Shown: positions 1 through 6,182, numbered from the stretch's first letter. The stretch is DNA of 6,456 bases from CAMDMI01 sp044379485 (GCA_044379485.1 JBIPOE010000127.1:1-6456); one strand, 5' to 3'. Translations and numbers: made by a program. Notes: generated by a model not told the origin, from the sequence alone.

Positions 1-170
1 CCAGATACAACCAGACTCGCTGTGATATACCGAAACGCATTACGATCTTCCTCTTTATGGACGTGGATTGGATTCTGGTAATTGAAATAAAATACCATCC
101 CTTCTTTTTTCTCTACGGCTAAACGACTGTTAATTCTAACAACCCCTGCTGGGAAAATGGGCATTTCCAT
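1..170 (-). CDS. Transposase-like protein, N-terminal part (runs off the left edge)
   Basis: Reading the minus strand from an ATG at 168-170 gives 56 codons with no stop before the window ends. The protein begins MEMPIFPAGVVRINSRLAVE and continues with a stretch ending NAFRYITASLVVSG. The pattern of MPIFP near the start, then a short segment with FYF, a PIHVH-like motif, an acidic D and FRYI, resembles the N-terminus of putative helix-turn-helix transposases that are common and multicopy in Bacteroidota. The catalytic DDE region would lie outside the window, so activity cannot be judged. The reading frame stays open upstream of the ATG, so the start rests on likeness to the family; ATG at 162-164 is an alternative. 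This is family recognition from memory without a search. Confidence 0.5.
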   Translation of the reverse strand, partial: MEMPIFPAGVVRINSRLAVEKKEGMVFYFNYQNPIHVHKEEDRNAFRYITASLVVS

Positions 171-274
171 AAATAGGATAAAATTTGATTGAAAACCTCT
201 GGATAAGGCAAAATTCAAACACTTTTCCAGTTTACGAAAAAATATCTTTAAGTTGCTGATAATCAGTATCGGGT

Positions 275-478
275 TTGGGAGGTCTGAACCTTCAGTTTCA
301 CCCAAATCATGTGTTAAAAATATACGACCGAAGAGGTCAACTTGTTTTCCAAAGTAAAAAATACGAAAACAATTGGCCATCAGCACAGTACAATGACGAC
401 CGATTCCTTTTCATTTTAGACATTGAAGATAAAAGGATTAATGGTTGGGTTGAAATAGAAAAAAAGGAAAGTTACTAA
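275..478 (+). pseudogene. Remnant of a T9SS type B (gliding-motility, CHU_C-like) C-terminal sorting domain
   Basis: The 67-codon frame reads NHVLKIYDRRGQLVFQSKKY, then a W, and ends with INGWVEIEKK before the stop at 476-478. This matches the last part of the type B sorting domain found at the C-terminus of large secreted Bacteroidota proteins, which normally has a KIYNRWGQLVF core, a tryptophan, a GTYYYIL strand and a GWVE end. Here the LPSGTY segment is missing or altered (NDDRFLFILDI). No long exported protein precedes it: an in-frame TAA lies at 260-262. A different frame at 258-284 reads DNQYRVWEV, which could be the preceding strand before a frameshift. The only start is a TTG. I read it as the decayed tail of a former large surface protein, perhaps cut by the element to its left. 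It overlaps the stop of the minus-strand gene at 475 by four bases, tail to tail. Confidence 0.5.
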
Positions 479-1035
479 GCCAGACGTCTCTTCATATCAT
501 GGTCAACCATTTCGATTAACTTTTGTGGAGAAAGCGTCCGCCAGTTTTCTATTTCCAGATTTCCACCCCAATTCAGGTAATAGTCCAGACGGTATTTTGT
601 CCATTCGGTATGAATAAAATCCCGAAAACCCATCACAACAATCCAACCTTCCTCAACCTCTTCAAACCATTCCTGATAGTAATCATCTTCCAACCCATGA
701 AAATTCAGGACATTTTCCCCAATTAATAGAAATCTCTTAACGCCCTCCTGAAGCAAAACATCAATAAGATTCCGCTTCAAATGCATTATGTCGTTGTGAA
801 GGGTATCGTTCCATTCTCCCAATAATTCAATAATGGCAAAACCTTCATCATAATCAACAAAAAGCACTTTCACATACAGGGTATCTGAGCCTACAAAATC
901 CCAGAGTGGATGAATAAAATGGTCATACAATGCGAGTTCATAACCATCGTAAGTGGTGCCAAAAAAAGGAGAACGTTCATCCTCAGCAGGATTGTATAAC
1001 TTATCCCATTTGTAAAAAGGCTCTATTTCATGCAT
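475..1035 (-). CDS. Conserved hypothetical protein, downstream partner of murQ
   Basis: This 186-residue protein has no signal peptide or membrane segment and is probably cytoplasmic. It is strongly acidic and aromatic, with many D, E, W and Y. Recognisable segments are DTLYVKVLFVDYDEGFAIIE (51-70), LLGEWNDTLHNDIMHLKRN (71-89), an alternating hydrophobic stretch FLLIGENVLNFHG (102-114), the acidic DDYYQEWFEEVEEG (117-130), and WRTLSPQKL near 165-173. I recall similar proteins of about this size in Bacteroidota, but I know no established function and assign none. The ATG at 1033-1035 comes one base after the murQ stop (TGATATG on the minus strand), so the two are almost certainly one operon with translational coupling. 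That position suggests, but does not prove, a link to muropeptide or amino-sugar metabolism. The gene ends at a TAG at 475-477. Confidence 0.85.
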   Translation of the reverse strand: MHEIEPFYKWDKLYNPAEDERSPFFGTTYDGYELALYDHFIHPLWDFVGSDTLYVKVLFVDYDEGFAIIELLGEWNDTLHNDIMHLKRNLIDVLLQEGVKRFLLIGENVLNFHGLEDDYYQEWFEEVEEGWIVVMGFRDFIHTEWTKYRLDYYLNWGGNLEIENWRTLSPQKLIEMVDHDMKRRLA

Positions 1036-1036
1036 A

Positions 1037-1849
1037 TCAGGAAAGTGCTCTTTGGCCCTGGATGGCCGCTTCTACTGAACCATATTTGATTAAAAGTTCA
1101 TTGGCTGCGTTTTCTTCTAATCCCAAAGCTTCGGCCAGCATTTTTGCGCCACGTATCCTAAGTTTCTCATTACTCAGGTGCATATTGGTCATCTTATTGC
1201 CACGAACTTTTCCAAGTTTTATCATAGTGGCTGTTGTTAACATATTCAAAACCAGCTTTTGAGCAGTACCCGCTTTCATTCTTGTACTACCAGAAACCAC
1301 TTCTGGCCCTACAACCACAGTAACCGGAAAATCTGCCTCCGCTTCCACAGGGCTTCCTGGATTACAAACTATACAACCGGTGGCAATGCCATTTTTACGA
1401 CACCAGGCCAAACCACCAATTACATAAGGTGTTCTGCCTGATGCTGCTATACCGACCACAATATCCTTTGAATTGATCTTGTAAAATTCCAGATCTTTTT
1501 GGGCAAGTTCAAAATCATCCTCAGCATTTTCCACAGCTTTTCTTATTGCCATATCGCCACCAGCAATTATTCCTACCACCATGCCATGGGGAACACCATA
1601 GGTTGGTGGGCATTCAGATGCATCCACAATTCCCAAACGCCCGCTGGTGCCGGCACCAATATAAAACAATCTGCCGCCAGCTCTTAATCTGGACACAGTT
1701 GCTTCGATAAGAAGCTCAATATCAGGCAATACTTTTGAAACCGCCACTGGAACTGTATGGTCTTCTTTGTTGATTACAGACAGCAAATCCAGGGTGCTCA
1801 GTTGGTCGAGTGTGGTATAAGACGAGGCCGATTCGGTGATGTTTTGCAT
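1037..1849 (-). CDS. murQ: N-acetylmuramic acid 6-phosphate etherase
   Basis: MurQ cleaves the D-lactyl ether of N-acetylmuramic acid 6-phosphate, giving N-acetylglucosamine 6-phosphate and D-lactate, a cytoplasmic step of peptidoglycan recycling. The 270-residue protein carries the sugar-isomerase (SIS) fold signature: GGRLFYIGAGTSGRLGIVDA (58-77), followed by SECPPTYG. Glu79 in that motif corresponds to the catalytic glutamate E83 of E. coli MurQ, and Glu110 in NAEDDF fits the second one (E114). Other family motifs are GIAASGRTPYV (133-143), VVSGSTRMKAGTAQKLVLNM (184-203) and KMTNMHLSNEKL (219-230). The C-terminal helices end in a UBA-like segment ELLIKYGSVEAAI. It is shorter than the roughly 300-residue E. 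coli enzyme but complete in all core motifs. No kinase (AnmK) or phosphotransferase gene lies beside it, so the source of its substrate is not shown here. No Shine-Dalgarno sequence precedes the ATG. Confidence 0.96.
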   Translation of the reverse strand: MQNITESASSYTTLDQLSTLDLLSVINKEDHTVPVAVSKVLPDIELLIEATVSRLRAGGRLFYIGAGTSGRLGIVDASECPPTYGVPHGMVVGIIAGGDMAIRKAVENAEDDFELAQKDLEFYKINSKDIVVGIAASGRTPYVIGGLAWCRKNGIATGCIVCNPGSPVEAEADFPVTVVVGPEVVSGSTRMKAGTAQKLVLNMLTTATMIKLGKVRGNKMTNMHLSNEKLRIRGAKMLAEALGLEENAANELLIKYGSVEAAIQGQRALS

Positions 1850-1853
1850 GAGT

Positions 1854-1861
1854 CAAAAGTA
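1854..1861 (-). promoter_or_regulatory. Candidate Bacteroidota -7 box for the murQ operon
   Basis: The minus strand reads TACTTTTG, an exact match to the TAnnTTTG -7 consensus, with a T-rich run 17-22 bases upstream where the -33 element would sit. The last G is only four bases before the murQ ATG, which would make the transcript leaderless or nearly so. In this AT-rich spacer a chance match is quite possible. Confidence 0.35.
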
Positions 1862-1912
1862 AAGATGAATTGCCTTTAAAAAATCCGAAAAATGGAAAAT
1901 ATTACACGTTAT

Positions 1913-2075
1913 ATTAAGTCTATTAAAAAATTGAACATGCCATAATTCATTTCTCTGGCCTTGTCCGCCTTTGGAGGATGTGTTCGCCAAAGGCGAAAGA
2001 AACCGGAATAGTTTATCCCGCCAAAGCGGAAAGGCCAAAAAGAAAAAGTATGTTCAATTTTCATTTAGACTTTAT
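1913..2075. repeat. 163-bp inverted-repeat element between murQ and the phosphate transporter gene
   Basis: The outer 26 bases at 1913-1938 and the reverse complement of 2050-2075 match at 21 of 26 positions, including a perfect inner TTGAACAT/ATGTTCAA and a perfect AAGTCTA. Further in, GGCC at 1957-1960 pairs with GGCC at 2033-2036, and CCGCCTTTGG at 1965-1974 pairs imperfectly with CCAAAGCGG at 2021-2029. A separate small palindrome, TTCGCCAAAGGCGAA, sits at 1983-1997. The core is GC-rich in an otherwise AT-rich spacer. This is the layout of a palindromic intergenic repeat or a MITE-like element that could fold into a long hairpin. It carries no credible gene; the minus-strand frame at 1853-2038 appears to be only the repeat read through. 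It could also act as a transcription barrier between the two minus-strand genes. Confidence 0.75.
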
Positions 2076-2160
2076 TTAAATTCAAATATCTACCAGATAT
2101 GAAAGTGCAGAATCAGGCTTTCAAAACTCAGGATAGAAAAATCTAAAAATCAGTAGTTTT
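2076..2160 (-). other. 3' flank of the phosphate transporter gene with two small hairpins, terminator uncertain
   Basis: Two short inverted repeats lie just past the stop of the upstream minus-strand gene: ATATCT-ACC-AGATAT at 2086-2100 and TGAAAG with CTTTCA around a 12-base loop at 2100-2123. Neither is GC-rich or followed by a clear U-run, so they are not convincing intrinsic terminators. Together with the repeat at 1913-2075 they fill the spacer before murQ. Confidence 0.25.
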
Positions 2161-3294
2161 TTAAAACTTCTCAGAAATAAATATCACCAAAAAGGGCAAG
2201 GCGTAAAAAAGTACAACCAAAAACCCAAAGGCAAATGCTGGATTTTTGTAACAAATATTGGCCAGCCAACGCGATATATGAACAGGAATATTTCGAATAA
2301 ATTCAAATGGAAAAAAAATCAAAATACCTAGAATATTAAACAAAGCATGTGATAGGGCAATGGCCAATGCGGCCTCAGAACGCCCAATTGCAGCCATTAA
2401 AGCTGTTACGGTTGTTCCAACATTGGCACCAAGAATAAAAGGAAATAACTTTTTAGGAGCTATTTTTTTTGTGGCTGCCAACAAAACAGAAACGGAAGTT
2501 GTCACTGATGAAGAATGAATAACTGCAGTTATTCCTGCACCCGAAAACAATGAAAATACCGGATTGTCCAGTGCCGAGGCCAACCATTTGCCGCCTTTTC
2601 CATCCAATACCAAAAATCTAAAAATAGCGGTCAATGTGTATATACACATAAAAAGCAGAATGAGTGCAATACCCAAAATCAAAAATGGCTGAGTGGCAAC
2701 TACAGATCGCAATAAATTTGCCACTGGAGAAACCATGGAATCATAAAAGGCAAACCAACCTGTTCCAATAGAACCCCAATTGCTTATATGTTTAGCCAAA
2801 TAATTACTTGAACCACTCAAAATATGCCATTGCTGCTCAAGAGGAAAAAAAAGAACTGCAGTCAAAATATTAAAAATAACATGACTTAGTGCTGTCATAA
2901 ATCCACGTCTAAACGCCTTTGGTGTACCCAAATGACCAAGTGCAACCATCATACAGGTTACAGAAGTACCAATGTTGGCACCCAAAACCATGGGAATGGC
3001 TGCCTCCAAACTCAGCAAATTGGCAGCAACCAATGCAACCAAACCTGAAGTTAAAGTAGATGAACTTTGAATGATTGCCGTAGCAAGTAAGCCAATAAAT
3101 AAGGAAACTATTGGATTGGCTGTCAGTGAAATAATGCCATTTGTAAAGTCCGAACCCAGATAATGACAGGCTATTGTTATAAGCTCAAGGGCAACCAGAA
3201 AAAGGAACAAAACCACGATGGCAAGTACAATTCGCCCTATTTTGACCCATATTCCTGTGTCGAGTTTAACATCCTGAATTTCAGTGCTTATCAA
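2161..3294 (-). CDS. Na+/phosphate cotransporter family protein (NptA/PF02690-like), without PhoU domain
   Basis: This 377-residue inner-membrane protein has the internal duplication of the Na/Pi cotransporter family. Repeat one has IIQSSSTLTSGLVALVA (74-90), LGANIGTSVTCMMVALG (104-120) and SHVIFNILTAVLFFP (137-151). Repeat two has VIHSSSVTTSVSVLLAA (258-274), LGANVGTTVTALMAAIG (288-304) and SHALFNILGILIFFP (315-329). The QSSS motif is changed to HSSS in the second copy. These motifs form the two inverted halves around the sodium and phosphate sites in the family. A first membrane helix spans about 20-45 and a last one about 353-373. Many bacterial members carry a C-terminal PhoU domain; this one ends at residue 377 without it. 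The start is a TTG at 3292-3294, because an in-frame TAA precedes it directly and no ATG occurs before the first membrane helix. Phosphate as the substrate comes from the family and was not deduced from the sequence. Confidence 0.9.
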   Translation of the reverse strand: MISTEIQDVKLDTGIWVKIGRIVLAIVVLFLFLVALELITIACHYLGSDFTNGIISLTANPIVSLFIGLLATAIIQSSSTLTSGLVALVAANLLSLEAAIPMVLGANIGTSVTCMMVALGHLGTPKAFRRGFMTALSHVIFNILTAVLFFPLEQQWHILSGSSNYLAKHISNWGSIGTGWFAFYDSMVSPVANLLRSVVATQPFLILGIALILLFMCIYTLTAIFRFLVLDGKGGKWLASALDNPVFSLFSGAGITAVIHSSSVTTSVSVLLAATKKIAPKKLFPFILGANVGTTVTALMAAIGRSEAALAIALSHALFNILGILIFFPFEFIRNIPVHISRWLANICYKNPAFAFGFLVVLFYALPFLVIFISEKF

Positions 3295-3393
3295 TTAGTT
3301 CTACAAAAAGACTGCGAAATTAGTAAACACTTCGCTTTTGAAAACCTAAAAATGAAAAATTAACTTTGGGGTAACATATACACCTGCTTCAGC

Positions 3394-4101
3394 CTACTTT
3401 TTATTCCCGGAATTTTGCCTTCTGGAATTTGAACCTGGCTCCAAATGGTAAAAAAACTGGAATCGAAATGAGGCTACATTGTCCGAAACATCATTGCTGG
3501 AAAGATCAGACATGTTGTCAATATAATTGCTTAATGGATTTAACCAGCCTGTCTGAAATCCAAAACCCATTTGGTTTGGAAACCAATGTAAGAGACCTAT
3601 CTGGGTTGGAAACTGCATTGAATTTTTAGAATACGACTCCCCTTTATTTCGGGTTTTATCCTCCTCAATCAGACTGTTCCCCTGCCAGTCTTTTGGCGTA
3701 AACCTAAATAAACCAACACCTTGTGAAATAAATAACCTGAATCCCTTATACCTGAAAAGTGTTACCTGGGCCTCGTATTGCAAGCTGAAAAAGCTGGTTT
3801 CAAATCTTGAAACGGGCTGAAATTCATCTCCAAATTTCGAAGGTTTTTTATAGGCCCTATCCTCCCCGATTACGGTTCCAAAAGTGGCCGAAAGCATTCC
3901 ATTAACCAATTTTCGCTTTTCAAACCGCAAACCCACTTGAATTCCTGGTGTCCAATGGTTGTATGAATTCTGCAAGCTTCCTTTATATGCCAAAGCATTG
4001 GCACCAACCATCAAAATTTTCTTATTAACTCTTGTAGAATCGTTTGCTTTTGATGCATTGCAAAGCGCTAAAAATACGGCTAAAATCAAGGGCCATTTCA
4101 T
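3394..4101 (-). CDS. Exported protein of unknown role, probable outer-membrane beta-barrel
   Basis: From the ATG at 4099-4101 the protein is 235 residues. It opens with a classic signal peptide, MKWPLILAVFLALCNASKA, with cleavage likely after A19. An in-frame ATG six codons upstream (4117-4119) is an alternative start, but it places extra residues before the Lys-Trp that normally begins the signal; neither has a Shine-Dalgarno sequence. The mature part has alternating hydrophobic and polar strands and many aromatics: TPGIQVGLRFEKRKLVNGML (51-70), FFSLQYEAQVTLFRYKGFRL (104-123), FPTQIGLLHWFPNQMGFGFQ (164-183). The segment PLSNYIDNMSD (189-199), followed by a last strand SFRFQFFYHL, resembles the end of Bacteroidota 'outer membrane beta-barrel' families, which often carry a YLDDVS-like motif there. 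A short basic tail follows. It has no T9SS sorting domain and no lipobox. I cannot assign a ligand. It lies about 100 bp upstream of the phosphate transporter gene in the same direction. Confidence 0.75.
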   Translation of the reverse strand: MKWPLILAVFLALCNASKANDSTRVNKKILMVGANALAYKGSLQNSYNHWTPGIQVGLRFEKRKLVNGMLSATFGTVIGEDRAYKKPSKFGDEFQPVSRFETSFFSLQYEAQVTLFRYKGFRLFISQGVGLFRFTPKDWQGNSLIEEDKTRNKGESYSKNSMQFPTQIGLLHWFPNQMGFGFQTGWLNPLSNYIDNMSDLSSNDVSDNVASFRFQFFYHLEPGSNSRRQNSGNKK

Positions 4102-4246
4102 GCTGCTAATCAAAGGCATAGAAAACCATAAAACGAATCAAAAAGTAAAGTTTTCTGTCGTCAGATTTTACATCAAATCACCTTTCCATATTTTGAAAAG
4201 TTTTCAATTTCACGGAAAGGATCAGACCCATTGCAGTTTTTTGGCG

Positions 4247-4254
4247 CAAAGGTA
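4247..4254 (-). promoter_or_regulatory. Candidate Bacteroidota -7 promoter box for the beta-barrel gene
   Basis: The minus strand reads TACCTTTG, an exact TAnnTTTG match. Transcription would start near 4240, giving a leader of about 120-140 bases before the beta-barrel gene. No good TTTG -33 element is visible at the usual 17-21 base spacing. The same octamer occurs twice more, at 5932 and 5954. Confidence 0.5.
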
Positions 4255-4298
4255 GGTGAACATAAACTAAGTCAGATTGACAAGTCAACTTAAAAAGC

Positions 4299-5345
4299 TT
4301 ACTGTTTATAAAATCTTATGGGTTTTGCAGGTGAAGCCTCTCCTTCCATTTCAAAATAATAACACCCACTTTTAAGGGCTGAAACTTCTATTTTGGTGTC
4401 CAGCCCTTCTTTTATCTTTTGACCACTTAGGATTACTCTACCCAAACCATCTAATATTTTCCATCGAACCGCTTTTGTATTTTTATTCAGAAACAAAAAT
4501 TCTAAAGCTGGATTTGGGTAAATTATTGCTTCTCCTGCATTTTGTTTTTCTTCCTCTTTTTGAGGCAATTCTACCTTTGATTCAGGAAATTGTGGAACCA
4601 TTTCTTGTTTTTCATGGATAACCCCCACGGCATCCAAATCAAATCCACCAGCAGAAAAAACAGTTGGAAATGGATCATTAATCAAACTTCCCCGACTGTC
4701 CCTGGTTCCAAAGGCAGGATTGATACTGCCAACTACATCCACTATTCGTATGTAGTTTATAGAATCAATTCTGATTCCGGTGCTGTCCTTTAGTTCCTCC
4801 AGATCAAAGGGTGTCCCATAAAACAGCCGATACTTTCCCGAAAGGTTGTGCAAAAATTCAGCTTTGCCTTTGTAGTCGAATGGGCCAATTTGGGTATTGT
4901 TTTGGGTAAGTGAAACTGCCGGAAATCGTACAAAGCGTAAGCCATCGCTGCTAACCTCAACAAAAGCAAGCTCCAGAAATTCATCTGAAAAACCATTTTC
5001 AAAAACAGCAAAATCAGCACCCGGCCCATTGGTGATCGGTTTGGCAAAAGTCAATAAAGCGGTTCCACCATCTCCTAGACTAACCACACCTCCTTGCTCT
5101 CCAGCCTTCCCTAAGGCATTTTCCGGACTTCCAACAGTGGCTTTTCCTTTCAAAGAATCTTCAATATTTTGAAATCCTCTGCTGATGGAACAGCTGACAG
5201 CCCAGGCTTTAAATAGGTTGGTATCTTTATGTAAGGCAGTTGAACCCAAAGCACCAACAGGCCCGGGATATTGAGCAACAGCCATAAATTGGTTTGCTAA
5301 CACAAAAGTTACAAAGAGCAGAAAATAATTATAGAACTTAAGCAT
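4299..5345 (-). CDS. T9SS-exported cell-surface protein with type A sorting domain
   Basis: From the ATG at 5343-5345 the protein is 348 residues, beginning with a signal peptide MLKFYNYFLLFVTFVLANQF followed by MAVAQ, with cleavage likely after Q25. A longer frame from 5396 would put 17 mostly basic residues ahead of the signal and overlap the upstream gene by 59 bases, so the internal ATG is preferred. The main domain (about 26-244) has the segments GGTALLTFAKPITNGPGADF (93-112), AVFENGFSDEFLELAFVEVS (113-132), YGTPFDLEEL (176-185), YIRIVDVVGSINPAFGTRDS (198-217) and GGFDLDAVGVIH (233-244). I recognise this as a recurrent Bacteroidota 'cell surface protein' module, likely beta-sandwich, of unknown ligand. 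A charged linker (246-268) leads to a type A Por-secretion sorting domain: YPNPA at 276-280, then LGRVILSG and a terminal RFYKQ. The protein should be cleaved there and anchored at the surface or released. The four-base-style overlap with the upstream gene (ATGCTTAA, eight bases) indicates coupled translation. Confidence 0.88.
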   Translation of the reverse strand: MLKFYNYFLLFVTFVLANQFMAVAQYPGPVGALGSTALHKDTNLFKAWAVSCSISRGFQNIEDSLKGKATVGSPENALGKAGEQGGVVSLGDGGTALLTFAKPITNGPGADFAVFENGFSDEFLELAFVEVSSDGLRFVRFPAVSLTQNNTQIGPFDYKGKAEFLHNLSGKYRLFYGTPFDLEELKDSTGIRIDSINYIRIVDVVGSINPAFGTRDSRGSLINDPFPTVFSAGGFDLDAVGVIHEKQEMVPQFPESKVELPQKEEEKQNAGEAIIYPNPALEFLFLNKNTKAVRWKILDGLGRVILSGQKIKEGLDTKIEVSALKSGCYYFEMEGEASPAKPIRFYKQ

Positions 5346-5718
5346 CTGCAAGTTTTTCCTCTTTTTTGAAACCATAGACACAATGACGGCAACCACTTTG
5401 GCAACAATTTCCTCTTAGAAAATGATAAAACTCTGTAAACACCCAATATCCATTTTCAATATAATAGTGCAGACCTTCAATCATTTGCTCCCTTTTATTT
5501 GGAAATTCCAAGCCAAAACTTTTGGATTGCATTTCATGGAATTTTCCAAGACAGGAAACACACAGGCATCCAAAGTCAGTTTTTTCAAGAAAATTATGGG
5601 TTTCAACACTTAAAGTAATTGTGTTACATTGGCAATTAACCACATCTCCCACCTTGCACTCAAACTTCCTTGCGCAGTTGGGACAAATCCTGATCTCATG
5701 TTTGGTAATACTTGCCAT
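5338..5718 (-). CDS. Small cysteine-rich protein, CWC domain plus DUF5522
   Basis: This 126-residue protein has 12 cysteines in two groups. The N-terminal group, C12-x2-C15, C21, C29-x-C31 and C51-x-C53-x2-C56, fits the 'cysteine-rich CWC' domain, with CQC in place of CWC and CLCVSCL at its end. The C-terminal segment YYIENGYWVFTEFYHFLRGN (85-104) followed by CCQSGCRHCVYGF (105-117) matches DUF5522, whose hallmark is RGxCCxSGCRHCPYGF; here the usual Pro is Val. The spacing suggests metal (zinc) or Fe-S binding, but no activity is established and I assign none. There is no signal peptide, so it should be cytoplasmic. Its stop overlaps the ATG of the surface-protein gene by eight bases, so the two are co-translated in this order. 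The ATG at 5716-5718 has no Shine-Dalgarno sequence; the nearest promoter-like box lies about 235 bases upstream, implying a long leader. Confidence 0.9.
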   Translation of the reverse strand: MASITKHEIRICPNCARKFECKVGDVVNCQCNTITLSVETHNFLEKTDFGCLCVSCLGKFHEMQSKSFGLEFPNKREQMIEGLHYYIENGYWVFTEFYHFLRGNCCQSGCRHCVYGFKKEEKLADA

Positions 5719-5931
5719 TTTTACGTCCCTTTTCTTTTAAAGGAAAAGCGCAAAACACAAAACGGCTGTTTTTCGGAAAGGAAAAACAAGAAGAAATGCG
5801 TCCCGGCACTTTTCGTGAATGCCTGACCAAAACAACGGATATGTATCTGACTCAATTCCAAAGGAATTTTACAGTTGCACGACAGTTCAGGAATTTCACC
5901 TGATTCCATGTTTCAGCTTATAAAAGAGCTG
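5719..5931. other. Intergenic leader region without a gene
   Basis: No frame here looks like a real protein. If the box at 5954-5961 is used, most of this stretch is the 5' leader of the CWC/DUF5522 gene. It holds a perfect small hairpin AATTCC-AAA-GGAATT at 5854-5868 and CAGCT/AGCTG around an eight-base loop at 5914-5931. I looked for a cobalamin-riboswitch core and other known riboswitch signatures and saw none. Confidence 0.4.
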
Positions 5932-5939
5932 TACCTTTG
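5932..5939 (+). promoter_or_regulatory. Candidate plus-strand -7 box facing the insertion sequences
   Basis: TACCTTTG on the plus strand matches TAnnTTTG. TTTC at 5911-5914, 17 bases upstream, could be a weak -33 element. It would transcribe toward the ISL3-type remnant, which begins about 55 bases downstream. It forms one arm of an inverted pair with 5954-5961. Confidence 0.4.
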
Positions 5940-5953
5940 TTTTGTTGATTAGG

Positions 5954-5961
5954 CAAAGGTA
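5954..5961 (-). promoter_or_regulatory. Candidate -7 box for the CWC/DUF5522-surface protein operon
   Basis: The minus strand reads TACCTTTG, an exact TAnnTTTG match and the only one between the operon and the insertion sequence. Transcription would begin near 5947 and run left across a leader of about 230 bases. No clear -33 TTTG is seen. The insertion sequence begins 33 bases upstream of this box, so the -33 region is probably still the original one. Confidence 0.45.
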
Positions 5962-5993
5962 TTTCTTTTTGGGACACTTTCTGCCTTAGTTAA

Positions 5994-6174
5994 GGTTCTA
6001 CGGGAAATTTAATGGATTACTTTTCGAGCAAAAAAGATTATGGATTCAAATCGGATGTATGAACAATTATTAAATTTGGATAGCAAATGGTCCATATCAG
6101 ACGTGAAAATCGACTTGGAACAACTCGTGGTAGAGATTCATCTGAGTATTCCGGAGCAAAGTGAGCCACTTTAA
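5994..6174 (+). mobile_element. Left end of an ISL3-family insertion sequence, truncated
   Basis: At 5994-6015 the sequence GGTTCTACGGGAAATTTAAT begins, which resembles the GGnTCT-type terminal inverted repeat of ISL3-family elements. It lies 46 bases before a transposase start, the expected distance. The eight bases in front (TTAGTTAA, 5986-5993) would be the target duplication if the other end could be seen. The element stops abruptly near 6170, where a second element begins. Confidence 0.55.
6040..6174 (+). pseudogene. ISL3-family transposase, N-terminal fragment
   Basis: The ATG at 6040-6042 opens a 44-codon frame starting MDSNRMYEQLLNLDSKWSIS and including DLEQLVVEIHLS. This matches the first segment of ISL3-family transposases, which start with a short YEQLL-x-L helix, a W followed by a V-K-hydrophobic strand, and a V-x-I-H strand leading into a CPxC zinc-binding motif. 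The frame ends at a TAA (6172-6174) just where that cysteine motif should begin, so the zinc ribbon, HTH and DDE catalytic domain are all missing. The next recognisable sequence belongs to an IS21-type element, so the loss is best explained by an insertion or deletion junction at about 6168-6181. It cannot encode an active transposase. Confidence 0.6.
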
Positions 6175-6182
6175 GGATATGA

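Noticed and set aside
930..1262. Plus-strand 110-codon frame over the end of murQ and its partner
   Set aside because: It lies antisense to two well-supported genes and its composition shows no domain; it is a shadow frame.
1853..2038. Minus-strand 61-codon frame running into murQ's upstream spacer
   Set aside because: It is the inverted-repeat element read through (its LANTSSKGGQGQ segment comes from the GC-rich repeats), and it has no family likeness.
3361..3368. TAACTTTG on the plus strand as a promoter
   Set aside because: It matches the -7 consensus but points into the antisense of the beta-barrel gene with no plus-strand gene to serve, so chance is likelier.
4277..4288. TTGAC-AA-GTCAA palindrome after the T9SS protein gene as a terminator
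   Set aside because: The arms are only five bases with a two-base loop, and no T-run follows on the minus strand.
4897..5172. Plus-strand 91-codon frame with a Pro/Ser-rich protein
   Set aside because: It is antisense to the conserved core of the T9SS surface protein; the sorting domain and signal peptide support only the minus strand.
5712..5909. Short frames on both strands in the spacer upstream of the CWC/DUF5522 gene
   Set aside because: They overlap each other, show no motif or plausible start context, and lie in what is probably a leader.
5719..5990. Possible cobalamin or other riboswitch in the long leader
   Set aside because: I found no conserved B12-box or other recognised aptamer core; only small hairpins are present.
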